Assembly: GCA_963849365.1 (NCBI GenBank)
Contig: CAWKHA010000003.1
Location: 186,001 to 250,000 of the forward strand
Source: CAVQCJ01 sp963849365
GTDB taxonomy: Bacteria > Actinomycetota > Actinomycetes > Prado026
DNA: 64,000 bases
Direction of reading: 5' to 3'
Shown: positions 41,648-51,700 of the stretch, one piece after another
Layout of the letters: each line of letters starts with the position of its first letter
How positions within the stretch are numbered: position 1 is the stretch's first letter
Notes under the pieces: model-generated
Told to the model about the DNA's origin: nothing
Databases searched by the model: none
What the model saw: the letters and a program-made list of their open reading frames with translations, nothing else
Translations under genes and position numbers: made by a program

Positions 41648-44139
41648 AGCAGGAAGTCCCCTTCGTCCCACTCGGACGGTTGCGGCCAGTCCTCGTACGT
41701 CCGCGGCCCGGTGAACTCGGGCATGTCGTCGGGGTAACGGAAGGACGTCACGCCCTGCCGCTCCTTCTCGCGCAGGGCCAGCAGCATCCGGTCCGAGGTG
41801 ATCGGCAGGGAGGTGAACCGCACACCCGTCGCGTCGTAAACGGCGTTGCCCACCGCGGCCGGTACCGGCCCGGCCCCGGATTCTCCAGCGCCCTTCTGTC
41901 CGCCAGGGATGGTGACGGACGGCGCCGGGATCTCGAAGATCTTCGTGAGCTCGGGCATGTCGGTGGCCAGCGGGGCGAGGTAGTCCTTGAAGGAGGCGTT
42001 GAGCATGTGCCCTTCATCGTCGTACACGTAGTCCTCGCCGAGCGCCATGCCCAACCCCATGAGGAAGCCGCCCTGGTGCTGGCCCTCGACGACCAGAGGA
42101 TTGATGACGACACCGGTGTCGTGCGCCATCGCGTAGTCAACGACGCGCACGCGCCCAGTCTGCGGGTCCACCCGCACGTGCGCGGCGTGTGCGGCCGCCG
42201 AGTACGTGACGCTGAAGTTGCCCGAGCCGTCCGGTGCCTCCCGCTCGGTCGGGGTGTCGTAGGTCGCGACCGACTCCAGCGTCGGCTCGAAGCCCGGCGG
42301 GAGCTGGTGCGTCCGATAGGCGGCGTAGCCGGCCAGGTTCTCCAGGTAGAGGCCTGAGTCCGGCAGGCCCTTGACGTGGACGCGGTCGTCGCCGGTCTCG
42401 AGGTCGTCCGGGCTCACCTCCAGCACGTGCGCGGCGATCGCGACGACCTTCTCCCGGAGCCGCTCGGCCGCCATCCGGCAGGCCGTGCCGAGCACGGCGG
42501 CGGCCCGGCTGGCGTACGTGCCGAGGCCGAATGGTGACGTGGCCGAGTCCGGCTGCGCGAGGTTCACCTTCTCGAACCCGACGCCGAGGACGTCACTGAC
42601 GATCTGGGCGAGGAACGTCGCGTGGCTCTGGCCGTGCGAGACATCGCTGGAGAAGATGGTCACGGTGCCGTCGGTCTCAAGCCGCAGGCGCACGGCCGAC
42701 AGGTCGGTGTCGAACGACGGGTGCCGGCAGCTGGTGTACTTCATGGAGACGGCCAGGCCCACGCCCTCGTACGGCATCGGGTTCGTCCGCTTGTCGGCCC
42801 ATCCGATGGCGTCGGCGCTCTTGTGGAGGCACTCGTAGACCGAGGTGCTGTCGATCACCTGGCCCATGGGAGTGCGGAACGGGAACGTCTCGGGCCGGAC
42901 GACGTTCTTCGCGCGGATCTCCAGCGGGTCCATGCCGAGTTGCTCGGCGGCGAGGTCGACGAGCTGCTCTTTGGCCCAGATCGTCTGCGGGATGCCGAAG
43001 CCACGCAGCGGGCCACCGGGCGCCGTGTTCGTGTGCACGATGTCGGCGTCCACATGGATGTTCGGGATGGGGTAGGGGAGCATCCCGACGTTCGTGCCGA
43101 TGTGGATGACCTGGTTGCCCCACAACGACGTCGCGCCGCAGTTGTGCACGACGTAGTCCTTGTAACCGACGATCGTGCCGTCGGCCTGAACGTACAGCTC
43201 GGCGTAGCGCACCTGTCCGTTGCGGGCCGTGCCCACGCGGAAGATCTCGGCCCGGCTGAGCACCAGGTGGACCGGCCGGCCCAGCTGCATCGACAGGATC
43301 GACGCGATGACCTCGTGCGCGAACATCTGCGCCTTGGACCCGAAGCCGGCGCCGACGTCGGGGATGATCACCCGGACCCGGTTGCGCGGGATCTGCAGGG
43401 TGTCCGCGAGCATGTCGCGCACCATGAAGATCGACTGGCTTGAGGTGTAGATCGTCAGGATTCCGGTGAACGAGTCGTAGCTGGCCACGCAGCCGTGCGG
43501 GTCGAGCGCGGCGCCGGCCTGCCGGTTGGTCGTGAACCGCTGCCGGACGATGACCGCCGCCTGCTTCTGGGCGGTCTCGATGTCGCCGATACGCACCCGG
43601 TAGCGGTCGAAGATGTTGCCCTCGCCGAACTCGTAGTTGATGCCCTCCTGAATGACTGGGGTGTCCGGCTGGATCGCCTCCTCCGGGTCGATGATGACCG
43701 GCAGCTGTTCGATCCGGTACTGCACGTGCTCGAGTGCGTCCAGGGCCTGGTACTTGGTGTCGGCGACGACGGCGGCGATCTCCTGTCCCTCATACATGAT
43801 CTTGTCAACGGCGAACGGGAAGTGGTCGCCGACGAGGAGGTCCTGCATCATGTCGCCCCACGGCTTGACCTTGCCGACGATGTCCCGGCCGGTCAGCACC
43901 GCGTGAACCCCGGGCTGCTCGAGCGCGGGGGCTGCGTCCACGTCGAGTAGGCGCGCGTGCGCCACCGGGCTGCGCAGGATCTTGGCGTACAGCATCCCGG
44001 GCAGCTTGATGTCGTCGATGAAGCGGGCAGTCCCGGTCAGCAACGCGAGATCCTCCCGGCGCGGCACGGACTGGCCGACCAGCTTGCGCCGCCCGGCCGA
44101 CGCGGTGCCCGGCGCAGGTCCTTCGAGGATGTCGGTCAT
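41644..44139 (-). CDS. Molybdopterin-binding large subunit, xanthine-dehydrogenase family
   Basis: The protein has 831 residues. The N-terminal region (VGQSVPRREDLALLTGTARF) and the molybdopterin segments VGAGFGSKAQMFAHEV, PGGPLRGFGIPQ and KGAGESGAGPVPAAVG, with the catalytic Glu in the last, are present. The loop that in CO dehydrogenases reads AYRCSFR (form I) or AYRGAGR (form II) is PLRGFG here, so this is not a CODH but an aromatic-heterocycle or aldehyde hydroxylase by family. Order large-medium-small along the operon is unlike cox (medium-small-large). It is seven bases downstream of the SCP2-like gene. Confidence 0.92.
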   Translation of the reverse strand: MTDILEGPAPGTASAGRRKLVGQSVPRREDLALLTGTARFIDDIKLPGMLYAKILRSPVAHARLLDVDAAPALEQPGVHAVLTGRDIVGKVKPWGDMMQDLLVGDHFPFAVDKIMYEGQEIAAVVADTKYQALDALEHVQYRIEQLPVIIDPEEAIQPDTPVIQEGINYEFGEGNIFDRYRVRIGDIETAQKQAAVIVRQRFTTNRQAGAALDPHGCVASYDSFTGILTIYTSSQSIFMVRDMLADTLQIPRNRVRVIIPDVGAGFGSKAQMFAHEVIASILSMQLGRPVHLVLSRAEIFRVGTARNGQVRYAELYVQADGTIVGYKDYVVHNCGATSLWGNQVIHIGTNVGMLPYPIPNIHVDADIVHTNTAPGGPLRGFGIPQTIWAKEQLVDLAAEQLGMDPLEIRAKNVVRPETFPFRTPMGQVIDSTSVYECLHKSADAIGWADKRTNPMPYEGVGLAVSMKYTSCRHPSFDTDLSAVRLRLETDGTVTIFSSDVSHGQSHATFLAQIVSDVLGVGFEKVNLAQPDSATSPFGLGTYASRAAAVLGTACRMAAERLREKVVAIAAHVLEVSPDDLETGDDRVHVKGLPDSGLYLENLAGYAAYRTHQLPPGFEPTLESVATYDTPTEREAPDGSGNFSVTYSAAAHAAHVRVDPQTGRVRVVDYAMAHDTGVVINPLVVEGQHQGGFLMGLGMALGEDYVYDDEGHMLNASFKDYLAPLATDMPELTKIFEIPAPSVTIPGGQKGAGESGAGPVPAAVGNAVYDATGVRFTSLPITSDRMLLALREKERQGVTSFRYPDDMPEFTGPRTYEDWPQPSEWDEGDFLL

Positions 44140-44146
44140 GCCACGG

Positions 44147-44572
44147 TCACCAGGTGAGGTACGAGATGGCCGCCAGGAGCCGACGCCGCTCCACCTCGTT
44201 GCCGCGGATCTTGATACGGCCGGCGATCGACTCGATCGCCGCGGTGGTCTCGTCGTAGTAGATCCGCTGCATGGTGTCGGAGAGCATGATCGCCAGGATG
44301 CGTGGCCGCTCGGGTACGCCCTCCGTGACAGTCTGGACCATGCCTTCGTCGATCAGCACGGTGAAGTCGTGCTTGACGTCGGGCATGCGGACCACCAGCG
44401 GCCAGTCTTTCCACTTCTTGACGGCGGCCACGGTCTCCTTGTTGGTGTTCCACTTGACCATGTAGTAGCCGTCGAGGATGTCGCGCAGGTACTCCTGCGT
44501 GACCGTCTCCGGCCGGGGGATGTAGTCCCGACCGGCCTGTCCCGGTGCCTGCGTCTGCGACATCACTGCCAT
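44147..44572 (-). CDS. SCP2-like sterol-carrier-domain protein in Mo-hydroxylase operon
   Basis: The protein has 141 residues. The second half (HDFTVLIDEGMVQTVTEG, then PRILAIMLSDTMQRIYYDET, then SIAGRIKIRGNEVERR) follows the SCP2 domain pattern: strand, G-x-x-x-P-D-V-T-like hinge, then GKIKIKG. Such domains bind hydrophobic ligands. In this operon it sits directly upstream of the hydroxylase large subunit, where it may present or hold the hydrophobic substrate; this is inference. Starts at 44572 (alternative ATG three codons in). Confidence 0.7.
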   Translation of the reverse strand: MAVMSQTQAPGQAGRDYIPRPETVTQEYLRDILDGYYMVKWNTNKETVAAVKKWKDWPLVVRMPDVKHDFTVLIDEGMVQTVTEGVPERPRILAIMLSDTMQRIYYDETTAAIESIAGRIKIRGNEVERRRLLAAISYLTW

Positions 44573-44623
44573 CCTCGGTTCCTCGTCGCGCGGTCGTCTG
44601 CGGTCAGCGTTGGGTCCGTGCGC

Positions 44624-45748
44624 TCACTGTGCACCCAAGGGCACGTGCCGCGCAGCCCGGCCCAGCTGCTTGTCCACCCACGGGACCTTGGTCGCCAGCT
44701 CGAGGACCTGGCTGCGTCGGTGCGACAGCCGCTCGGGCCAGGCGCTGGCCACTCGGCCGTACAGATCCGTCCAGCGCTGGACGTGGTCGGTGAGCGGCCG
44801 CTCCTTGCGCTCCCACTCCTGCAGGGCCGCCGGCACGTCGTCCTGGCGGCTCAGGTACGTGGCCAGGGAAAGCGAGTTCTGGAAGGTCAGGTTCGCGCCC
44901 TGGCCCAGGTTCGGGGGCTGGGCGTGTGCGGCGTCGCCCACGAGCACGGCTCGGCCGCGCGACCAGCGCCGGCAGGTGACCCGCAGGGCCCGGTCCCAGC
45001 GGCCGATCTCGCCGATCCGCTCGATGATCCCGTCCAGGTCGGGGAACGACTCGCGCCAGGAGTCCTTGTCCACCGGGACCCGGCGGCCCGCCTCGTCGTC
45101 GACGTTGCAGCACAGACAGACGTAGTTGAGCTCGTCGGTGCAGGGGTCGTAGAGCAGCCGCCGCGAGCCGCTCCAGTACTCGGTGATCTCCGTCGGCGGG
45201 TCGCTGTCGCGGCGTGGGATGAGCAGGCGGGTGTAGCCCTCGTCCAGGTAGTCGACGCGGCGGGTGAGCAGCAGGGACTCGCGCACCCGTGAGAAGGCGC
45301 CGTCGGCCACCACGACCAGATCGGCGCGGTACGTGCGGCCGTTCTCGTCCTCCAGCTCCCCGCTCGGCGTCGCAGCCGCCACGGGGGAACTGGTGACGAT
45401 GTCGACGCCGAGCTGTTCGGCCCGGTCAATGAGCGCGTCGTACAGGTCCGCCCTGGGTGGCAGCACCAGCCGGTCGCGGGTGTCGAACTGCCGCTTCATG
45501 AGGACCTTGCCGTGCTGGTCCTTGGCGACGAGCGTCTCGATGGTCCTGGCTCGTTTGGTTGCCTGCTGCTCGACACCGAGCGCCGCCAGTGAGCGCAGGC
45601 CGTTCTCCCAGAGCCAAATCCCGGCCCCGAACATCCGCAGGTCGGACGACCGCTCGTGGATCCGGACCGTCCAGCCGCGCTGGGCGAGGGCGATCCCGGA
45701 CGCGAGGCCCCCCAGCCCTGCGCCCGCGATCTCTGCGTGCCGGGTCAC
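44624..45748 (-). CDS. FAD monooxygenase, MHPCO-like, leftward-arm copy
   Basis: The protein has 374 residues. The FAD GxGxxG motif IAGAGLGGLASGIALAQRGW, the DG motif VVVADGAFSRVRES and the GD motif VLVGDAAHAQPPNLGQGANL define a group A flavoprotein monooxygenase. LRMFGAGIWLWENGLRSL, LLYDPCTDELNYVCL and the closing AALQEWERKERPLTDH resemble MHPCO of pyridoxine catabolism, which hydroxylates and opens a pyridine ring. A role in opening an N-heterocycle is therefore inferred. GTG 45748 overlaps the permease stop (GTGA). A paralogue lies at 53224. Confidence 0.88.
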   Translation of the reverse strand: MTRHAEIAGAGLGGLASGIALAQRGWTVRIHERSSDLRMFGAGIWLWENGLRSLAALGVEQQATKRARTIETLVAKDQHGKVLMKRQFDTRDRLVLPPRADLYDALIDRAEQLGVDIVTSSPVAAATPSGELEDENGRTYRADLVVVADGAFSRVRESLLLTRRVDYLDEGYTRLLIPRRDSDPPTEITEYWSGSRRLLYDPCTDELNYVCLCCNVDDEAGRRVPVDKDSWRESFPDLDGIIERIGEIGRWDRALRVTCRRWSRGRAVLVGDAAHAQPPNLGQGANLTFQNSLSLATYLSRQDDVPAALQEWERKERPLTDHVQRWTDLYGRVASAWPERLSHRRSQVLELATKVPWVDKQLGRAARHVPLGAQ

Positions 45749-47139
45749 AACCGTGCTGCGCTGGTGCGGCGTCGGAGCACCTGAGCGCGGTAGAACTTGC
45801 CGCGGGCCGTGCGCGGGACGATGCCCCAGTCGTAGAGCACGACCACCGCGACGATGGCGACCCAGACGCCGAAGGCCTTCGGGTTCGTCTGCTCGATGGC
45901 GTAGCCGATGACACCGGTGTAGACGAGCAGCGCCGCCGCGATCGGGGTGCCGAACTTGGCCTGCAGCGGCCGGTCCAGGTCGGTGCGCCGCCGCATCAGC
46001 AGGTAGAACAGCGCGACGACGAAGTACAGAGTCACCGACCAGGTGGACAGCACGCTCGCCACGAACGAGAAGTCGTGCCAGTAGGCGCCGATCAACGCGA
46101 AGCCGGCGAGAAGGAGGATGGCGATCCAGGGCACCGACCGGGACGAGTAGCGCCCGAGCACCCGGGGCAGCGCGCCCTGCTGGGAGTACAGCGCGACGAT
46201 CTTGCCCATGCCCATGAAGTAGACCGACAGGGTGGTGTACGTCGCGATGATCATTGTGAACATGGCCAGGTAGAAGAGCGGGTTGTGCCCGAACTTCTCC
46301 TGGACCACACCGACCGTCGGGACCGGCATCGCGACGAGCGCTGCGATGGGCAGGCTGGACAGGACGGCGAGCGCGAGCGGGATCTGCCGGACCCACAGCT
46401 GCCAGGCGGCGGACAGCAAGCCGACGTCCCGGGACTGGCCGAAGTTGCGCCACTCGTCCACCAGCACCTGCTGAACCTCCATGATCCCGGCCATGATCCC
46501 GATCCACAGGCCGGCTGCGGTGAAGAAGGTCAGCCAGTCCACCGGCGTCGGGGAGGCCCAGTTGGCGTCCCAAGAGGCGCGGTTCGCGATGAGCAGCCAG
46601 ATGCCGATGGCGAGGAAGATGTCCCCGACCAGCGTGATGACCACGAGCAGCGACTGCACTTTGCCGGTGATCTGCCGTCCGGCCAGGTTCAGCAGTACGA
46701 CCGGGATCAGCACGACGTACGGCCAGATCCCCTCCGGGACCGACGGCCACAGCGTCGCGAGCAAGCCCTGCGCGACGTACAGCTCGAGCCACATGAAGGC
46801 GCCGTACACGGGGGCGTAGAGGATCAGGTACGAGGTGCCGAGCGAGAAGACGCCGGCCTCACGGGCATAGGACTGCAGCGATCCCGGCTCGGGGACCGCG
46901 GTGATCATCTCCCGGTAGAGCCACCAGGCGGCGTGGATGACGATCGCGCCCCCGATGAACCCCAGGATCGTCCACTTGATCCCGTAGAGGCTGGCGATGT
47001 ACACGATCCAGGCCCAACCGGCGGTGAAGAGCATCTCGCCGGTGCCGATGGCGGACACGTCGAACCAGGTGAGCGGCTTCTCGTTGACAAGGTCGAGGTC
47101 GTCGAACCCCTCGCCGGCAGTGGTTTCGTCAGTGGCCAT
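45745..47139 (-). CDS. APC-superfamily permease
   Basis: The protein has 464 residues with about 12 membrane helices. The N-terminal region WFDVSAIGTGEMLFTAGWAW carries the helix-1 GxG region of amino acid/polyamine/organocation transporters. Cytoplasmic N-terminus is acidic and short. GGAG stands before the ATG. By position between the amidohydrolase and the monooxygenase it is the likely uptake system for the pathway's substrate; substrate unknown. Confidence 0.85.
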   Translation of the reverse strand: MATDETTAGEGFDDLDLVNEKPLTWFDVSAIGTGEMLFTAGWAWIVYIASLYGIKWTILGFIGGAIVIHAAWWLYREMITAVPEPGSLQSYAREAGVFSLGTSYLILYAPVYGAFMWLELYVAQGLLATLWPSVPEGIWPYVVLIPVVLLNLAGRQITGKVQSLLVVITLVGDIFLAIGIWLLIANRASWDANWASPTPVDWLTFFTAAGLWIGIMAGIMEVQQVLVDEWRNFGQSRDVGLLSAAWQLWVRQIPLALAVLSSLPIAALVAMPVPTVGVVQEKFGHNPLFYLAMFTMIIATYTTLSVYFMGMGKIVALYSQQGALPRVLGRYSSRSVPWIAILLLAGFALIGAYWHDFSFVASVLSTWSVTLYFVVALFYLLMRRRTDLDRPLQAKFGTPIAAALLVYTGVIGYAIEQTNPKAFGVWVAIVAVVVLYDWGIVPRTARGKFYRAQVLRRRTSAARL

Positions 47140-47168
47140 GTGTCACTCCGAACGCAGACGGGGCAAGT

Positions 47169-47200
47169 GTGCCGTGGGTCAGCCGTGCCGTGGGTCAGCC
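47169..47200. repeat. 16-bp tandem duplication across a stop codon
   Basis: GTGCCGTGGGTCAGCC occurs twice in a row, followed by a partial third copy. The amidohydrolase stop (TGA, minus strand, 47195-47197) lies in one unit and a second in-frame-looking copy of the stop in the other. It looks like a recent slippage duplication with no effect on the protein. Confidence 0.7.
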
Positions 47201-48634
47201 GTGCCGGGAGGAGACTTCGCGGCGGCGAACGTCGGCGACCAGGTCGGCGGCGTCGTCCCCTGCGAAGGTGGTTCCTTCGTCGGTGTCCTGGGCGTTCTCG
47301 CCTGGGTCCCCGTAGACCAGCTCGTAGGTCAGGTCCGTCACCGAGTACGTCTGGCCGCGCTCGTGCGGCCAGCGCCGCGCGACCGCCGCCTCGTCGAAGA
47401 CGAGCCGGCGGCCGTCCTTGACGACCGTGGTGATGTTGTTCTTGTCCTGTAGCACGCGAATGTCGTGCACCGGGTCTCCGTCGACCACGATGAGATCCGC
47501 GATCATTCCCTCGGCGACGACGCCCACCTGGCCGTCCAGGCCGAGCATCGGCGCGCCGTTCTTCGTCCCGGCGGTGATCGCCTCCAGGGAGGAGAGGCCC
47601 GCGTAGGTCATCAGCAGCTCGAGCTCACGGGCGTGCCACTCGCCGTAGGGGGAGACCGAGAAGCCGCTGTCGGTGCCGACCGCGAACACAACACCGGCGT
47701 CGTGCGCACGGTGGAGGGTGTCCGCGGTCTTGTCGAGCATGCGAGCCATGCCGTCGTGCAACGGGCCGGGCGCCTGTACGAGGTCGCCGAAGTCGGCGAT
47801 GTTGGCCAGCAGGAGCAGCGTCGGGATCAGGGGGATGCGCGACTCGGCCAGCCGTCCGATCGTCTCGTCCGTCATCACGTTGCCGTGCATGATCCAGTCG
47901 ATACCCGCCGCGACGGCCGCGTCGACCTCGGCCGAACCCCGGGCGTGGATGGTCATCTTCTTGTTGAGCTGGTGGGCGAGGTCGGCGAGGGACTTCATCT
48001 CGTCGTTGGTGAACGCCTGGTAGGTGCCGTAGGGGCTGTCTGCGAGCTTGATCAGGTCGACGCCGTTCTTCACCTGGTGGCGAACCTCGTTGATCATGCC
48101 GTCGAGGGTGTTCGTGATGATGCCGATCGAGCCCTCTGGTACCCCGACCGAGTCCGGGTACCAGTCGGTGAGGCTGTTGCTGGTGCTGATGTACCGGCCG
48201 GCCGAGGTCATCCGCGGACCCAGCACGATCTCATCCTTGATGGCCTCGCGCAGGCCGACGCCGATGTAGTAGCTGCCGCCGGGCTGCGAGATACCGGTGA
48301 CGCCCGCGCGCAACACCTTCTGCGCGTTCCAGGCCGCCTTCAGCGTGCGCAGCTCGGGGCTGGTGTAGAGGTCGATCTCCTCCTCGCTGCGGCTCTCGCC
48401 GTACGTCATGTGGCAGTGCGCGTCGATCAGCCCGGGCATCACGGTGTGGCCGGTCGCGTCGACCTCGTCCAGCGTCGCGCCGGTCGGGACCATGGTGCGG
48501 TCCACGTGCGGCCCGACAGCTGCGATCCGATCACCCTCGACCAGGACGTTCGCGCCGGCCAGCGGAGCCGAGCCCGCACCGTCGAGGACCGTGCCGCCGC
48601 TGATCAGAAGCCAGGAGGAAGGCATGGCGGTCAC
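47195..48634 (-). CDS. Metal-dependent amidohydrolase (COG1228-like)
   Basis: The protein has 479 residues. Metal ligands are visible: HxH in PGLIDAHCHMTYG, a candidate carbamylated Lys in VDLIKLADSPYG, His in KKMTIHARG, His in DWIMHGNVM and Asp in VGTDSGFSVSP. The N-terminal and C-terminal strands form the usual composite beta-sandwich. The family includes imidazolonepropionase and related amide/lactam hydrolases. First gene of the leftward operon, and the one nearest the regulator. Start GTG 48634 with GGGAGA upstream; ATG three codons later is possible. In the pathway it may hydrolyse a cyclic amide or ring-opened amide. Confidence 0.9.
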   Translation of the reverse strand: MTAMPSSWLLISGGTVLDGAGSAPLAGANVLVEGDRIAAVGPHVDRTMVPTGATLDEVDATGHTVMPGLIDAHCHMTYGESRSEEEIDLYTSPELRTLKAAWNAQKVLRAGVTGISQPGGSYYIGVGLREAIKDEIVLGPRMTSAGRYISTSNSLTDWYPDSVGVPEGSIGIITNTLDGMINEVRHQVKNGVDLIKLADSPYGTYQAFTNDEMKSLADLAHQLNKKMTIHARGSAEVDAAVAAGIDWIMHGNVMTDETIGRLAESRIPLIPTLLLLANIADFGDLVQAPGPLHDGMARMLDKTADTLHRAHDAGVVFAVGTDSGFSVSPYGEWHARELELLMTYAGLSSLEAITAGTKNGAPMLGLDGQVGVVAEGMIADLIVVDGDPVHDIRVLQDKNNITTVVKDGRRLVFDEAAVARRWPHERGQTYSVTDLTYELVYGDPGENAQDTDEGTTFAGDDAADLVADVRRREVSSRHG

Positions 48635-48645
48635 GCTCTCCCAGG

Positions 48646-48669
48646 CCCGTGAACCGCGCCGAAATACCG
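48646..48669 (-). promoter_or_regulatory. Shared upstream element, leftward-operon copy
   Basis: Read on the minus strand, GGTATTTCGGCG followed by CGGTTCACGGGC lies just upstream of the amidohydrolase ribosome site. It matches 18 of 21 positions in ATTTCGG...TCACGGGC upstream of the rightward operon (51890-51912). It is proposed as a binding site for the regulator encoded next door. Inferred from two copies only. Confidence 0.5.
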
Positions 48670-48702
48670 GCGGCCGGCTCGCGGTCCCCGGGATTCACGC
48701 GG

Positions 48703-51700
48703 TCAGAGCCGTAGGTTCGCCAGCAGCTCGGTCGTGGTCGTGCCGGGCCTCGCGCCGATCTCCGACAGCGCGCGCTCGCAGGCGCGGTAGACACCGATCA
48801 CGCGGTCGTGGTCGCCGACCGCGTGCGCGGTACGCATCAGCAGCCGCCAGGCCGACTCGCGGAACGGGTCGGCATCGAGCACCTCGGTCGCCAGCCGCTC
48901 GGCCCGACGGTAGTCGTCGGTGCTGAGCGCGATCTCCGCCGCCTCGTAGCGCGCGTCCCTGGCCAGCGCGGCGATCTGCTCGCGCCGCTCGTCGACCCAG
49001 ACCGCCACCATCCCGGGGAGGTACTCGCCGCGGTCCACGATCTCCAGCGCGTCCAGCAGCATGCGCAGGCGCTCGGGGCCGCGCAGGCTCGCCGCCTGCC
49101 GGAGCAGGCCGACCGCGCGCTCGGACTCCGTCGTCACGTGAACGTTCTCGCTCAGCCGGATCCGGCCGGCCCCGGCCTCGGTCTCCAGCAGGTCGGGGAC
49201 GGCCTTGCGCAGCCGCAGCACCGCCTGCCGCAGATAGGAGGCGGCCGAGTCGTCGCTGCGTCCGTCGAACAGCGCCTCCATGACCTCGGTCCGGCGCACG
49301 ACGTCGCGCCCTCCGTTGGCCAGGTACGCCAGCAGCTCGTAGCTCTTCTTCAGCCGCGGTTGCACCTCGCTGCCATTCACGATGATCGCGACCCGGCCGA
49401 ACTCCACAAGGTGCACCGAGCCGGCCAGCACGTCGGCCACCTGCGTCCCGCGCGCGTGCAGGGCCCGGCCCAGGTCGTGCCAGGGCGACTGCGCGCCGCG
49501 CTCGGAGTCCAGCCGCCGTGACAGCACCGCGGGGAACCGTCCGAGCGCCCGGAGCAGGATGTGGTTGCTGCCCTGCTCCTCGGCGGCCGCCAGCGCGCAG
49601 TCGGCGGCTGCGTCGGCGGCGTCTTCGTCGCGCGCGCGCCAGTGCGCCTCGGCCAGGTAGATCCCTGCGGCCGGCAGGAGCAGCAGGCGGTCGCCGCGCT
49701 TCATGCTGCGCACCGTCGCCGCCAGGACTTGGCGCGCCCGCGCGTCATTGCCCGCCAGCAGCAGGGCCAGACCGCGCAGGACGTCCGCGTGCTCGGCCAG
49801 GAAGAGGTACGAGCTGCCGACCGGGTTCGCGTCGACCTGCTGGAGGACCTCGAGCGCCCGGGCGGGGTCCTGGTCGATCTCGAGGGTCAGCTCGGCCTCG
49901 GCGAGCAGGCTGAACACCATGAACATCTGCGAGCCGCTGGCCTCCACGCGGGGACGGCCTTCGCGCAGGAGCTGCCAGGCCGTCTCCGGCTCGCCCAGCT
50001 CGCACATCAGCCGCGGCCCCAGGACGGCCGGCAGCCAGACACCCGTGTCCGACTGGCCCTGGGCTCCCTGGAACAGCTCGAACGCCTGTTCGACGTGACC
50101 GCTGGACAGCAGGGCGTTGACGCGCCAGGGCAGCGCCGCCTGCGCCGCCCACGGCATCGCGAGCGGCTTGGTCAGCAGCTTGAGCCGGCCGCGGTCGTGG
50201 TGGGTGCGCAGCACCAGCGCGTCGAGCGGGCTGCCGGTCGGCACCATGCCGGCCGGGTTGAGCGCCGGGTCGGTGTCCGCGACCACGCCCATCGCATAAC
50301 GCACCGCCCGGGTGTCCGACCCGTCCGGTGCGATGGCCAGCAGGTGCGTGATCTGGTCGACCTGGCCGCCGTGCAGGTAGCACCACGCCATCAGCGCAGC
50401 CGCGCGGCCGGACCGACGGGCCAGGTCGTCGCGGCGTCCCGCGGCCGCGAGCCGGTCGGCCAGCCGTACCCCCCGCCCGTAGTCCTCCAGCGCGACCGCG
50501 AGCATCAGCTCGCCGGTGACCAACCCGGGCTCGTCGTGGGTGCGGATCGGTGCGAGTCGTTCCAGCCAGCGCTCGGCCATGGCGAAGTCGGTGCGCTCGA
50601 TCACGTGCGGGATCACCCGGTCGACGATGGGCAGCGCCTCTTCCGGGGCGCCGCCGGCGAGGAATTCCTCCACCGCATCCTCATCGTGCTGCTGGTCGGC
50701 GAGGAGCCGGGCGTACGAGCGATGCAGCTGCTGCACCTCCCGGTCGCCGCGGCGTGCGAGCACCTCGAGCAGGTACTCGCGGAAGCGGGGGTGGAAGCGC
50801 ATCGCCCGGCCCTCGGGGTCCCAGCTCACCGGCAGCCGGCGGCCGCGCAGGGCGTGCAGGCGGGCGGCGGCGTCGGGGATCCCCAGTGCCTCGGCCGCCG
50901 GGACGGTCACCTCGTCCAGGACCGACGTCGTGACGAGCAGGTCGCGCTCCTGCGGGTCCATCTGGCCGAGGATCTGCACGGCCAGGTAGCCGTGCAGCGG
51001 GTCCGATTCCCCGCCGATGCCGATGACGTGGTCGCTGGACCGCCACGCCTCGAACATCACACCGGTGACCCAGCCACCGGTCTCCACCAGCGCCTCGACC
51101 GGGTCGATCTCGGGCCGGCCGGCGACCGCGAGCGCCTCCTCCGCCTCGCGCACGGTGAAGGCCAGGTCCTCCTCGCCGACCGCCGCCAGCAGCGACAGGC
51201 TGGCCCCGCTGTTCGTGAACGGGAGCTCGGACCGGCTGACGATCACCAGCCGGGCGGTCGGCGGCAGGTAGCGGGCGAACATCGCGACCACCCCGAGCGC
51301 CTCCGGCTCGGGCTCGAGCCGCTCGACGTCGTCGAGCACGAGCAGGACCGGGGTGTCACCGACCGCCTCGGCCAGCAGCCCTGCCACCTCCGCGTGCGGG
51401 AGCATCGCGGCCAGCGCGGCCGTGGCGACGCCCTCGACGGACGGCGCATGCGGGGCCAGCGCTGCCTCCAGATACGTGAGCAGCCGCCCGGTCGCGACGT
51501 CGGTCGAGTCGACGCCGAGCCAGGCCAGCGGGCGGTTGAGCGCTTCGGCCGCCTGCAGGACCGCAGTGGTCTTGCCGGCACCGGCCGAGGCATACACGCA
51601 GGTCACCTTGTGTTGCTCCACCAGCCGGGCCAGGAGCGCTTCGATCCTCGGTCGCCGTACGACCGTCGCCGGAAGCGGAGGCGGGCAGATCTTGCGCCGG

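Noticed and set aside
41644..44139. CO dehydrogenase large subunit (coxL), suggested by the neighbouring coxD/coxE-type genes
   Set aside because: The active-site loop is PLRGFG, not AYRCSFR or AYRGAGR, and the subunit order differs from cox.
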